NCBI GenBank assembly: GCA_019636625.1
Contig: JAHBXE010000018.1
Coordinates: forward strand, 1-64,000
Source: Phycisphaeraceae bacterium
GTDB taxonomy: Bacteria; Planctomycetota; Phycisphaerae; Phycisphaerales; UBA1924
DNA length: 64,000 nucleotides
Direction of reading: 5' to 3'
The stretch's first letter is position 1. Each line of letters opens with the position of its first letter. A model generated the notes under the pieces. It was not told the DNA's origin and made no database searches. It saw only the letters and a list, made by a program, of their open reading frames with translations. A program made the position numbers and the translations under genes. Positions 42,031-51,118 of this stretch are shown here, one piece after another.

Positions 42031-43962
42031 ATGTCACGCATGCCCATCCCGACGCCCCAACCCGCTTCTCCCGCCGATTCCCCCGGATTGAAGTCCGGGG
42101 GTTCCCCTTCGGCGCTGGTGCCGATGCTCGTGGGCGCCGGCGTTCTGGCAGCCGCCGTGGCCGCGTCCGGGTCCCTGGTCCTTGATCACCTGGGCGTGTT
42201 CCGCCCTCCGGGCTGCGGCGCGGGCAGCCCCTGCCGCGCCGCGACGTCGAGCGTCTGGGGGTCGATCCCGGGCGTGAACTGGCCGGTTTCGTTCGTGGGC
42301 TTTGCCTACTTTCTCACGGTTCTCGTCGCCTGGGTACGTTCGGGCGGGCGCTGGTCCCCCGGTCTTCGGTGGCTGGCGCGGGCCGGCGCGCTCGGTTCCC
42401 TCTTTTTCCTCGGAGTCATGCTGGTGGCCAAACTCCCCTGCAAGTACTGTCTCGCCTCCCACATCGCCAACCTGTGCTTCGTCGGCGTTGCCGAGTGGAC
42501 CAACAGGCGCCCGGCCAATCGGCCCTTTGGTCGTGGCCTCGCGGTTGCGGCGGGGGTGTTCGCGGCGGCCACGGTCGCTCTCGGCTTTGCCGAGCAGCAG
42601 GCACAGAAGAAGCCCGAGGCCGAACTCGCCGCCTCCACGCGCGCGATGATCGAAGCTTCCAAGCCCAAGACCCCGGCGCCCGAAACCGGCGAGTTGTCCC
42701 AGACCGCCGCCCAGAGCGCGGCAAAGCCACCCGCCGCCCAGCCGGCCCGGCCCATCGTGCTGCCGACCGTGTTCACGGGCCGCCACCGTTTCGGGCCGGA
42801 GATCGCGCCGATCCGGATCGTCATGTGGACGGGCTACCAGTGCCCGGATTGCCGCAAAATGGAGCCGCAGGTCAAGGAGATCATGACCAAGCGCAAGGAT
42901 GTGTCGATCTCCATCAAGCACTTCCCGTTCTGCCCGGACTGCAACCCGCACGTGGTCCGCAACGACCACCCCAACGGCTGCTGGGCCGCGCGGGCGGCGG
43001 AGGCCGCGGGAATCCTGAAGGGAACCGACGGCTTCTGGAAGATGCACGAGTGGCTCTTTTCCCGGGGCGGCGCGTTCACGGACAAGGACCTCCTGGGCGT
43101 GCTGATGCAGTTCGGGTGGGACTCCGCGTCGTTCATCCAGACGATGCAGGGGCCGACGACGCTCCGCAACGTGCAGACCGACATCGAGGAAGCCGTGTCC
43201 TACGGCCTTCGCTTCTCGCCGATGATCTTCATCAACGGGATCGAGCTCAAGGGTTGGAACGCGCCGGGCGCCCTGACCCGGGCGGTTGAAACCCTCGCCG
43301 CCGCCAACCCGGAGCCGCAGGGGCCCGAGGCCGACCGGCCCGTGAAGGCCGCGGAAAAGTCCATCGCCGACTGGCGTGAACAGCCCGCCATGGCCTGGCC
43401 GACGCGCCCCAACCTGCCGGCGCTGGGCCCCGCCAACGCCAAGGTGAAGATCACCATCTTCGGCGACCTGCTGGAACCCACCACGGCCGAGGCCGACCGC
43501 ACCGTGCGCGACGCAATGGCCGGCCGCACGGATATGTGGTACGAGTTCCGCTACTTCCCGGTGGACAAGGAGTGCAACCCCGCCCTCCCGCAGACGCTCT
43601 TCCCCGGTTCCTGCCGCGCCGCCCGCGCCGCGGAGGCCGCCAACACCATGGGCGGCTCGGAGGCCTACTGGCGCATGCACGACTGGATCCAGGCCAACCC
43701 CAAGAACATCACCGATGAAACCTTGCGCGGCGCGGCCAAGGCCATGGGCCTCGACCCGGACGAACTCTTCCGGCGGATGGAGAGCCCCGACATCCGCAAG
43801 CTCGTGGAGACCGACGCCAACATCGGCAGCCGACTGCACATCACCGAGATCCCGCGCATCTCCGTCAACGGGAAGCACATCGCGCGATGGAGGCTCAAGG
43901 ATGAGTACATCCTCGAGCGCATCATCGAAGAAGCCGCCTCCGAGGAACCGCCGCACCGGTAG
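42031..43962 (+). CDS. VKOR-DsbA-DsbA fusion, disulfide-forming membrane protein
   Basis: 643 residues. The VKOR domain (about 30-165) has four or more membrane helices, loop cysteines C62 and C68 and the active CKYC at 137-140; it passes electrons from the thiol oxidant to quinone. A linker rich in Ala/Pro leads to a first DsbA-like thioredoxin domain with CPDC at 271-274 and cis-Pro context FSPMIFINGIEL. A second thioredoxin-like domain (about 470-640) keeps the fold text (IRKLVETDANIGSRLHITEIPRISVNGKHI), but LEPTTAEAD at 481-489 stands where CxxC should be, so it is redox-inactive. Together this is a self-contained periplasmic disulfide machine. Start 42031; ATG 42040 is equally possible. 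Confidence 0.88.
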   Translation: MSRMPIPTPQPASPADSPGLKSGGSPSALVPMLVGAGVLAAAVAASGSLVLDHLGVFRPPGCGAGSPCRAATSSVWGSIPGVNWPVSFVGFAYFLTVLVAWVRSGGRWSPGLRWLARAGALGSLFFLGVMLVAKLPCKYCLASHIANLCFVGVAEWTNRRPANRPFGRGLAVAAGVFAAATVALGFAEQQAQKKPEAELAASTRAMIEASKPKTPAPETGELSQTAAQSAAKPPAAQPARPIVLPTVFTGRHRFGPEIAPIRIVMWTGYQCPDCRKMEPQVKEIMTKRKDVSISIKHFPFCPDCNPHVVRNDHPNGCWAARAAEAAGILKGTDGFWKMHEWLFSRGGAFTDKDLLGVLMQFGWDSASFIQTMQGPTTLRNVQTDIEEAVSYGLRFSPMIFINGIELKGWNAPGALTRAVETLAAANPEPQGPEADRPVKAAEKSIADWREQPAMAWPTRPNLPALGPANAKVKITIFGDLLEPTTAEADRTVRDAMAGRTDMWYEFRYFPVDKECNPALPQTLFPGSCRAARAAEAANTMGGSEAYWRMHDWIQANPKNITDETLRGAAKAMGLDPDELFRRMESPDIRKLVETDANIGSRLHITEIPRISVNGKHIARWRLKDEYILERIIEEAASEEPPHR

Positions 43963-43990
43963 GGGCGCGCCCGACCGGATCAGCGGTGGC

Positions 43991-46555
43991 TCACGTGCAC
44001 CCCGCGGCGAACTTGTTCAGGAAGCACTGGAAGTCGTTGCTGGTCAGCAGCGGCGACCCCGTGGACCCGTCGCAGTTCGCGTAGGTGTCGCCCGCGGCGA
44101 ACTTGTTCAGGAAGCACTGGAAGTCGTTGCTGGTCAGCAGCGGCAACCCCGTGGATCCGTCGCAGTTCGCGTAACAGCTCGGCGTCGGCGTGCAGGACAG
44201 CAGCAGGTTCCCCGTCCCCGTGGCGGTGTTGAACCCACCGACCCGGATCGTGTACACGCTCCCCGCGGTCCCCTGGAACGTCACGGCCGACTGCACGCTG
44301 CCGGCGCCGCAGAAGTTGGAATCGTCGTTGCACGCCGCCGCGCTCGAAACGACGGGGCAGAGCCCCTCGTAGATCGCGATCTTGGTGTCAAACGTCGATC
44401 CGCACAGGCTGGCCGACACCGTGCCCGTGCACGGCGCGGTGAACCGGAACCACACATCCTGGTTGATCTGCGTGTCGCCGCAGCAGAAGCTGCACCCCGG
44501 CTCCGGGGGCCCGTCCGTCGTGGCGTTCACGGTCGTGAAGGGCGTCGAACCCACGCCAACGACGGTCGGGGTGGAGCAGTTGTTGTTCGGCGGCGCGACC
44601 GGGGCGCTGATCGTGAAGTTGGCGTTCGAGATGTCGAAGAAGATGTTGCCCACGGCCCGGACACGGACCCGCGCCAACGAGGTCGGCGTGTTCGGGATCG
44701 TTACGGTCTCCGACCCGTCGTTGGGCGTGGAGGCCAGGAGCGTCACGGGGAACGTGTTGCCACCATCCGTGGACAGTTCGATCGCCACGTTGGCGCAGTT
44801 GATCGGCGATGCGGTCGTGCCCGCGACGTTCCATGTCACGGTCTGCGTGGAACCGCCCGGCCACGACACCGCCGTGTTCGGCGAGGTCACGGCAAACGCG
44901 GCGCCCGTGTTGGTTACGAACACGTCCACGTTGTCCGAGTTCCACCCGCCGCCACCGGACCGGTTGTCCCGCACGCTGACGGTGAACCGAAGCGTGCGCG
45001 TCGTCGTCGGCAATCGCTCGCCCACCGCCAGCGTGTTGTTCAGGAGGTTCGACAGGCGCGGGATCATCCGGCTCGGGCTTGTGGTCGGGTTCCACGAGCG
45101 GATGATGGGGCTGGTCCCGTTGTCCCCGGCGGCGAGGGTCAATGCCGCGCCCAGGTCCCGCGGCTCCCAGCAGTAGGTCAGCGCATCGCCGTTGGGATCG
45201 CTCCCCGACGCCGTGAGGAGGAACGGCGTGTTCGCCGGGATGTTGTAATCCAGCCCGCCGTTGACCGTCGGCACACCGTTGCCCGTCGCGGTCGATGTGC
45301 CCACGCCGGGGATTGAGCCGTTGATGAAGGCGAGGATGTCGTCGTGGCTGTCCCAGAGGAAGTACGGGTCGCTGTTGTTCTGCAGGTTGTCCGCCCCGCA
45401 GATCCCCGCGTACCCCATGATCGTCGAGGCGCTGCCCGGCTCGTAGGCGTTGGCGCCGCTCCGGTTGCCGCTGCACGACCCGCCGGTCCCATTGAAACTG
45501 TGGTTGGACCCGTACTGGTGCCCCATCTCGTGGGCCACGTAATCAATGTAGAAGGGGTCACCGGTCGGGCTTGGCAGCCCTGTCACGCCCCGCGCCTTCT
45601 GCCCCGTGATCCCGACCACGCCCAACCCCGCCACACCCCCGCCGCCCGTGGAGAACACGTGCCCGATGTCGTAGTTCGCGTTCCCGATCACCGAGTCGCA
45701 CGTCGTCTGGTTCTGGCCGAGCATGGTCGAGCCGTTGTTGTTCGTGTACGGGTCCGTGCTCGCGTTCGTGTACACGATGCTCGAGTTGTTCGCCACCAGG
45801 ATCATCCGGATCGCGCACTCCACCTCGTACACGCCCGTCACGCGGTTGATCGCCGTCACGATCGCCGCCTGCGCCGACGCCACCGTTCCTCCGTGGAACT
45901 GGGCGTACTCGCCCGTGCATGCGTTGGCCAGCCGGAACGTCCGCAGTGTCGTCCCGCTCGGCGTGTCCGGGGAGCCGAACTGCTGGCGCAGCCATGCGCC
46001 GTCCACCGTGCATGTCCAGCCATCGAGGCGCCGGCGAAGGTCCTTCTTGTAGTACACCGAATACACCACGTCGTTCGCGCGCGAGTACGGGTCGATGTAC
46101 GCGGCGCCGTTGGGCGACAGAATCTGCGAGTGGAATCCTTGTGGCGTGATGTCGAACCGGACCGTGGCCGCGGGGTCATCGATGCCCTGCCCCGCGTACG
46201 TCTTGATCTCCGGGAACTGCGCCGCCAGGCCCGGCTCCATGATCGGCGACTCCACGACCGAGAACCGCGCGAACGTCCCGTCCGGCATCGGGATCGACAT
46301 CTCCAGCGGGCGCGCCCCGGTGAACTCCAGCGGCGCCGCGGCCAACGTCTTCCGGAGCGCCGCCACATCCAGCAGCGCCGTACGCGATACCTCCGGCCGG
46401 ATCCACGGCTCCTGCGCCTGGACCGAAGCCGGAGCCTTCCCAATGAACTGCCAAGCCCCATCCGGCGAAACCTGGGCCGCGGCGGGCACTCCGGCCATCA
46501 TCGCCACCGCCAAGGGGGAGAAACGAACTACAACCGATCGGCCACGCTTCGCCAT
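43991..46555 (-). CDS. Secreted reprolysin-like zinc metalloprotease with dockerin-like tag
   Basis: 854 residues. Signal peptide (LAVAMMAGVPAAAQ), a propeptide-like region to about residue 200, then an M12B/reprolysin-like catalytic domain. The zinc motif HEMGHQYGSNH is at 342-352 and the Met-turn STIMGYAGIC follows ~40 residues on. Next come an Ig-like domain (TVTWNVAGTTASPINCANV...ISNANFTI), a PPC-like domain (DVWFRFTAPCTGTVSASLCGSTFDTKIAIY) and two tag copies ending GCT. It should hydrolyse proteins outside the cytoplasm after zymogen activation. ATG 46555 has GGAG about seven bases ahead. Convergent with the VKOR-DsbA gene, 28 nt between stops. Confidence 0.88.
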   Translation of the reverse strand: MAKRGRSVVVRFSPLAVAMMAGVPAAAQVSPDGAWQFIGKAPASVQAQEPWIRPEVSRTALLDVAALRKTLAAAPLEFTGARPLEMSIPMPDGTFARFSVVESPIMEPGLAAQFPEIKTYAGQGIDDPAATVRFDITPQGFHSQILSPNGAAYIDPYSRANDVVYSVYYKKDLRRRLDGWTCTVDGAWLRQQFGSPDTPSGTTLRTFRLANACTGEYAQFHGGTVASAQAAIVTAINRVTGVYEVECAIRMILVANNSSIVYTNASTDPYTNNNGSTMLGQNQTTCDSVIGNANYDIGHVFSTGGGGVAGLGVVGITGQKARGVTGLPSPTGDPFYIDYVAHEMGHQYGSNHSFNGTGGSCSGNRSGANAYEPGSASTIMGYAGICGADNLQNNSDPYFLWDSHDDILAFINGSIPGVGTSTATGNGVPTVNGGLDYNIPANTPFLLTASGSDPNGDALTYCWEPRDLGAALTLAAGDNGTSPIIRSWNPTTSPSRMIPRLSNLLNNTLAVGERLPTTTRTLRFTVSVRDNRSGGGGWNSDNVDVFVTNTGAAFAVTSPNTAVSWPGGSTQTVTWNVAGTTASPINCANVAIELSTDGGNTFPVTLLASTPNDGSETVTIPNTPTSLARVRVRAVGNIFFDISNANFTISAPVAPPNNNCSTPTVVGVGSTPFTTVNATTDGPPEPGCSFCCGDTQINQDVWFRFTAPCTGTVSASLCGSTFDTKIAIYEGLCPVVSSAAACNDDSNFCGAGSVQSAVTFQGTAGSVYTIRVGGFNTATGTGNLLLSCTPTPSCYANCDGSTGLPLLTSNDFQCFLNKFAAGDTYANCDGSTGSPLLTSNDFQCFLNKFAAGCT

Positions 46556-46782
46556 GATCTGCTCCGCTGTTCGAATTGAGATAACGAGAGAACTGACCTG
46601 CGTACAGACTACCACCAGACGCCGCCCACGCAAGGCACATCTGAAACTGTTCCCCCATCCGAAGGACCTGGGAGCCCTGTTCCGCTCCAACACCCGTGTT
46701 TTTCCCGAGAAGGCCCCAGAACTCGTGAGATCGTCGGGGGTTCGTCAGGTGCACTCGCCTCGCTCGCTACCATGAGGCCGTG

Positions 46783-47697
46783 ATGCCCGTCGGCAGGCCC
46801 CAGCCCAACATGCGCGAACCAACCTCGGGTTCCTCCCGGCCGACCAGCACGGCGCCCGACGCGGCCCGCGCCGTCGCCTCACTCGTTGACTCGCACGGGC
46901 CCCGGCTGCACGCCCTCGCGCTCCGGCTCTGCCGCCACCGGGCCGACGCCGAGGACATGGTGCAGGATGTGTTCCTGCAGGCCCTTCGCAAGTGGCACAC
47001 GTTCCGCGGCGAATCCGATCCCGGAACCTGGCTCTACACGATCGCCGCCCGCACCTGCAAGGCCCGGACGCGCCGCAAGGGCGGGATCGACAAGCGGCAG
47101 GTCCCCATGTCCCAGCTCATGCCTTGGAGTGAGACGACCGTGATGGAGGCCGCGGCCGCGCCGGAAGGGCGCGAGGACCCAGCGGAGAAAAAGGAGGCCC
47201 TCGCCCGCGTCCAGGAGCAGATCGCCAGGCTCCCCGAACACCTGCGTCTTCCCCTCGTGCTTAAGGAAGTCCTGGGTATGAGCGTCGAGGATGCGGCGGC
47301 GGCCCTGGGTCTGGAGGAGAACACAATCAAGACCCGCCTCCATCGCGCCAGGCTGGCGCTCCGAAAGGCGATGACCGCCAAGGCGTCGCGTGTCAGCGCT
47401 CCCGCCCCAATTTACGAGAAGCAGGTCTGCCTCGATCTGCTCAAGGCCAAGATGGAGGCGATGGATCGGGGCGGGATCGCCGCGGGCCAGCGCGTGCCTC
47501 AGGCCGAAGTATGCGCCCGCTGCCGGGCTGTCTTCCGCGAACTGGACATGGTCCAGGATGCGTGCAGCCAGATGGGTCAGGGAGACATGCCCGCACCGCT
47601 GCGTGCCAAGATCCTCGACGCCCTCCGGACACGCGAAGACACCGAGCGTGCCTCAGGCCCCAGGCGAGGGCGACGGCCGGTCCGCGCCCACCGCTGA
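46783..47697 (+). CDS. ECF-type RNA polymerase sigma factor with C-terminal cysteine motif
   Basis: 304 residues. Sigma region 2 (about 35-100: LHALALRLCRHRADAEDMVQDVFLQALRKW, DPGTWLYTIAARTC) and region 4 (about 140-200: QIARLPEHLRLPLVLKEVLGMSVEDAAAALGLEENTIKTRLHRAR) are complete. A ~100-residue extension carries CARCRAVFRELDMVQDAC, resembling the zinc-binding CHxxC of anti-sigma domains, so a built-in control element is possible; this is inference. Start is ATG 46783 or the GTG three bases earlier, with GAGG in between the preceding bases. No anti-sigma gene is adjacent. Convergent with the rhodanese gene, 24 nt apart. Confidence 0.85.
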   Translation: MPVGRPQPNMREPTSGSSRPTSTAPDAARAVASLVDSHGPRLHALALRLCRHRADAEDMVQDVFLQALRKWHTFRGESDPGTWLYTIAARTCKARTRRKGGIDKRQVPMSQLMPWSETTVMEAAAAPEGREDPAEKKEALARVQEQIARLPEHLRLPLVLKEVLGMSVEDAAAALGLEENTIKTRLHRARLALRKAMTAKASRVSAPAPIYEKQVCLDLLKAKMEAMDRGGIAAGQRVPQAEVCARCRAVFRELDMVQDACSQMGQGDMPAPLRAKILDALRTREDTERASGPRRGRRPVRAHR

Positions 47698-47721
47698 GCG
47701 CGCTGCCGCCGCGGCGCCTGA

Positions 47722-48336
47722 TCATCCACAGCACGATCCCGTGGTGCAGGAATCGCTGCCGTTCTTCGCCCGGTTCCACGGCATCCGGCCGATCAACGAC
47801 GCCAGCGCGCAGGTCCCCGTCGCCCCGGCGAACGTGAGCCCGGCCCCGAGAAACGCGGGAATCGCCACGAATCTCGGGTCCACGAACCACGCCAGCGCGC
47901 TGCCCGCCAGGGCCAGCACGCCGATCACCAGTTGAACCTGGCGCATCACGCTGATCCCCGACACCTTCGTGTTCACCTGCACGGGAAGCGACTCGGCCTT
48001 CCACGCCTCGATGCCACCCGTCATGTTCACCACCGGCACTCCCATCTCCGCCAGCGAGGCCGCCATCCGGCACGCGTCCGACGATCGCCGGCCGCTCCGG
48101 CAGTGCACCACCACCCGCTGCCCGGGCCGCGCCATCGCCGCCGCCTGCTGCGGATCAAACCGCGACAAGGGAAGCAGCTTCGAACCCGGGATCCGCTCGC
48201 GGGCGTGCTCGTCCGGTTCGCGCACATCGATCAGCACGCACTCCCCCGAGCGGAGCCACGCGCCCACCTGCTTCGGCGACGCCTCGCGGGCCGATGCACT
48301 CGTGGTCGTTGTTCCGTTGACGTTCATCGTGGTCAT
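47722..48336 (-). CDS. Rhodanese domain protein with DUF2892 membrane tail
   Basis: 204 residues. The rhodanese domain (about 15-115) has the active-site loop VVVHCRSGRRSSDA, Cys being the sulfur acceptor. The C-terminal ~75 residues hold two membrane helices (LVIGVLALAGSALAWFV, IPAFLGAGLTFAGATGTCALASLIG) of the DUF2892 type, as in E. coli YgaP, so the sulfurtransferase sits on the inner face of the membrane. The last residues SCTTGSCCG add three cysteines. AGGGG lies six bases ahead of ATG 48336. Third gene of a sulfur-related unit with the TSUP and MBL-rhodanese genes. Confidence 0.88.
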   Translation of the reverse strand: MTTMNVNGTTTTSASAREASPKQVGAWLRSGECVLIDVREPDEHARERIPGSKLLPLSRFDPQQAAAMARPGQRVVVHCRSGRRSSDACRMAASLAEMGVPVVNMTGGIEAWKAESLPVQVNTKVSGISVMRQVQLVIGVLALAGSALAWFVDPRFVAIPAFLGAGLTFAGATGTCALASLIGRMPWNRAKNGSDSCTTGSCCG

Positions 48337-48429
48337 GGCAATCCCCTTTCTGCTCTCATGCGGACGCCGCACCTGACTCCGGAAGTCCGGAACAGCCCGG
48401 CGTTCCCATTCCTTGAGAGTCACGGTGAG

Positions 48430-49305
48430 TCATCGAGGTTCCAAATGGTCCTGCGAGAGGTGCGAAGTCGTGGAACGGGGTCCGAAAACACCGGGGAATA
48501 CACGGGGCGCCTGCCGAACCATGATGTACCCCGCCATCACAATAAGGAAGACGGCAAAGATGCGTTTGAGCACCCCCGGGTACAGGCGTTCCGCGAGCGC
48601 GCTTCCCACCAGGCTCCCCGCGATCCCAACGGCCGCAAAGACCCCCGTGACCGACCAATCGACGTGCGGCCCATCGATGCCCCTGTGCTCCGCCAGCACC
48701 GCGAGGTACTTCAGGAGCCCGGTGACGGAGTTCACGGCGATGATGGCCAGGCTGGTGCCCACCGCCAGAGGCATCGGCAACCGACGCACCAGCACCAAGA
48801 CCGGCACGATCAGGAAACCCCCGCCAACCCCCACCAACCCCGTCGCCAGCCCCAACCCGACCCCCTGCAACGCGACACTCCACAACGGTCCACCCCGGCT
48901 CTTGGCCTGCGTTTCCGGGGCCGTCGTTCCCCCGCTATCACCCGTCCCACCCGCCCGACCGTTCCGGAACATGAGCGCCGACGCCGCGAGCATCAGGCCG
49001 GCCAGCAGGACCAGTTGGACCGCGCCAGGGATGAACTTGGCCGCGCTGGCCCCAAGATAGGTCCCGAGAATGCCCGGGAAGGCCAGCAGCGCCGCGCTGC
49101 GGAAGTCCACACGCCCCTGCCACGCCGCACGCAGCATCCCCACCACCGCGATCGCGCCGACGATTGCCAGAGATTCCGCGATCGCGCTCTTCTCGTCGTG
49201 CCCCACCAGGTACACGAGAATCGGCACCGTCAGGATCGCCCCGCCAGAGCCGAGCAGCCCCAGCGAGAGCCCGACCGCCGCGGCACCAATCCACGCCCAG
49301 ATCAC
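48430..49305 (-). CDS. TSUP (TauE/SafE) family permease, probable sulfite exporter
   Basis: 291 residues with about eight membrane helices. The two repeat signatures are GLSLGLLGSGGAILTVPILVYL and GLATGLVGVGGGFLIVPVLVLV, separated by a polar loop. In bacteria TSUP genes next to persulfide dioxygenase and rhodanese genes export sulfite, the dioxygenase product, and the same is inferred here. The GTG at 49305 has GGGAG seven bases ahead and starts the first helix at once; a longer frame from 49440 has no such support. It lies 93 nt upstream of the rhodanese gene and 156 nt downstream of the dioxygenase gene. Confidence 0.88.
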   Translation of the reverse strand: MIWAWIGAAAVGLSLGLLGSGGAILTVPILVYLVGHDEKSAIAESLAIVGAIAVVGMLRAAWQGRVDFRSAALLAFPGILGTYLGASAAKFIPGAVQLVLLAGLMLAASALMFRNGRAGGTGDSGGTTAPETQAKSRGGPLWSVALQGVGLGLATGLVGVGGGFLIVPVLVLVRRLPMPLAVGTSLAIIAVNSVTGLLKYLAVLAEHRGIDGPHVDWSVTGVFAAVGIAGSLVGSALAERLYPGVLKRIFAVFLIVMAGYIMVRQAPRVFPGVFGPRSTTSHLSQDHLEPR

Positions 49306-49461
49306 GTGCGTGCTCCCATGCCCACCGGGCGAAACCTCCCGTGAACGCCGACCGCCCCACCCCCCCAACTCCCCGCCCCCCGAGAAATCGACCAGAGAGG
49401 CAGGGCCCGCATCACAAGAAGTGAGGCCGATGGACGACACCAGGCGGCCGGCAGCCGGTTC

Positions 49462-50928
49462 TCACCTCTCAACGAGCGACGCCGCCTGCTCCCATGCCAG
49501 CATGCCGCCCTGCAGGTTGGTGCACTGGTACCCGTGCTTCTGCAGCAGCGAGCACGCCCGCGCCGACCTTGCCCCGCTCCGGCAGTTCACCAGGATGTGA
49601 CGGTTCTTCGGGACCTCCGACAGCCGCGACAGCAGCCTCGTGTGCGCGATGTTCACCGCGCCGGGGATGTGGCCTTCCTTGAACTCCGCCGCGCGCCGGA
49701 CATCCAGCACCAACGGCGATTCGGTGTCCAGAAGCACGCGGGCTTCCTCGGCCGTCCGTTCATCGACCGTCACCAGCCTCCCACCCGCGCGTTCGAACGC
49801 TTCCATCGCGTTGGCATCAAACCAGCCGGCGAAGTTGTCCAGTCCCACGCGGATGAGGTCGCGCACCGCCTCCTCCACACGATCGGGCTCGACGATCAGC
49901 ACGATCGGTTCATTCTCGTCCACCAGCGAGCCCGCATCCGTGTTGAACGTGCTGTTCAGCGGCAGGTGGAGCGATCCCGGCACGTGCCCGCTCCGGAACG
50001 CCGCCCACGGGCGCGTGTCGATGATCGCCATCCGCCGACCGTCGATCGACTTGAGGTCGTTCACGCTCAGCGCCTTGGGCCGAGGCACCCCCCCACCCCC
50101 CACGCCGCTTCCCCCGCGGGCAATGCCCAGCACCTTCGGTCCGATCTTGTTGTCCCGCTTCATGCGGGCGAAGTACAGGGGCGGCTCCGGCTGGGCGTCG
50201 AGGATGAAGTCCACGAAGGTCTTCTCGCTCGTGGCCGCCAGCACGGAAGGGTTGAACATCTTCTCATAGCCGACGGTGCTGGTGGGCACAGCGCCCAGCG
50301 CCTTGCCGCACGCGCTGCCGGCCCCGTGCGCCGGCCAGATCTGCAGGTAGTCCGGCCAGTCCATGAACTTGCGCACGGTCTGGTACAGGCGGTGCGCCGA
50401 GGGGTCCGCCTTGCCCTTGAACCCGGCCGCGGATTCCAGCAGGTCCGGGCGGCCAAGATCACCCACGAACACGAAGTCTCCCGTCGCGACGCCCATGGGC
50501 TTGTTCGCCCCGCCGCCCTGGTCGGTCACCATGAAGCACAGGTGCTCGGGCGTGTGCCCCGGCGTGTGCACCGCCTTGAACTCGATGTTGCCCACCATGA
50601 AGGTGTCGCCGTCCTTGAGCAGGCGGTAGTCGTACGTGCCCCCTCCAATTCGCTTGTCAAGCCACTGGTACTTCCAGTCCGCATCCCCTTCATCCGAGAC
50701 GTACACCCTGGCCCCCTTCTCCGCCAGCTCGCGCGAACCGGACACGAAGTCCGCATGAATATGGGTCTCGGCGGTCGCGACGATCCGCAGCCCGTTGGCC
50801 GCGGCCAGTTTCTCGTACCGGTCCACATCGCGCTCCGGATCGATCACAATGGCCTCGCCCGTGCGCTGGCACCCGATCAGATACGCCGCTTCCGCGAGCT
50901 TGTCGTCGTACACCATCCGCATGAACAT
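49462..50928 (-). CDS. MBL-fold persulfide dioxygenase fused to two rhodanese domains
   Basis: 488 residues. The N-terminal metallo-beta-lactamase domain has ETHIHADF (H56, H58, D60), HTPGHTPEH from 121, VGDLGRPDLL and WPAHGAGSACG, the set of the ETHE1-like/Blh persulfide dioxygenases that oxidise glutathione persulfide to sulfite with mononuclear iron. The first rhodanese domain (from about 345, AIIDTRPWAAFRSGHVPGSLHL) has no catalytic Cys (VLIVEPDR at the loop). The second has NCRSGARSA and looks active. ATG 50928 has GGAGA eight bases ahead. First gene of the leftward sulfur unit; a partner CstR/BigR-type repressor is not seen. Confidence 0.9.
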   Translation of the reverse strand: MFMRMVYDDKLAEAAYLIGCQRTGEAIVIDPERDVDRYEKLAAANGLRIVATAETHIHADFVSGSRELAEKGARVYVSDEGDADWKYQWLDKRIGGGTYDYRLLKDGDTFMVGNIEFKAVHTPGHTPEHLCFMVTDQGGGANKPMGVATGDFVFVGDLGRPDLLESAAGFKGKADPSAHRLYQTVRKFMDWPDYLQIWPAHGAGSACGKALGAVPTSTVGYEKMFNPSVLAATSEKTFVDFILDAQPEPPLYFARMKRDNKIGPKVLGIARGGSGVGGGGVPRPKALSVNDLKSIDGRRMAIIDTRPWAAFRSGHVPGSLHLPLNSTFNTDAGSLVDENEPIVLIVEPDRVEEAVRDLIRVGLDNFAGWFDANAMEAFERAGGRLVTVDERTAEEARVLLDTESPLVLDVRRAAEFKEGHIPGAVNIAHTRLLSRLSEVPKNRHILVNCRSGARSARACSLLQKHGYQCTNLQGGMLAWEQAASLVER

Positions 50929-51118
50929 GGCTGTTCTCCATCGAGGACCGCGGGACCATTCCCGGCGGATTGCCCGATTGGAGCCCCCCCGGGACCGGTG
51001 GGTTCCAAATGACGTTCGGTGCAACCGGCGGCAGGCCAAAGCCACACTCCAAGCACCCAACGGACGTACTTCCACCATACGGGAGACGCATCGCCACCCC
51101 CGACCATCCCGCGCACGA

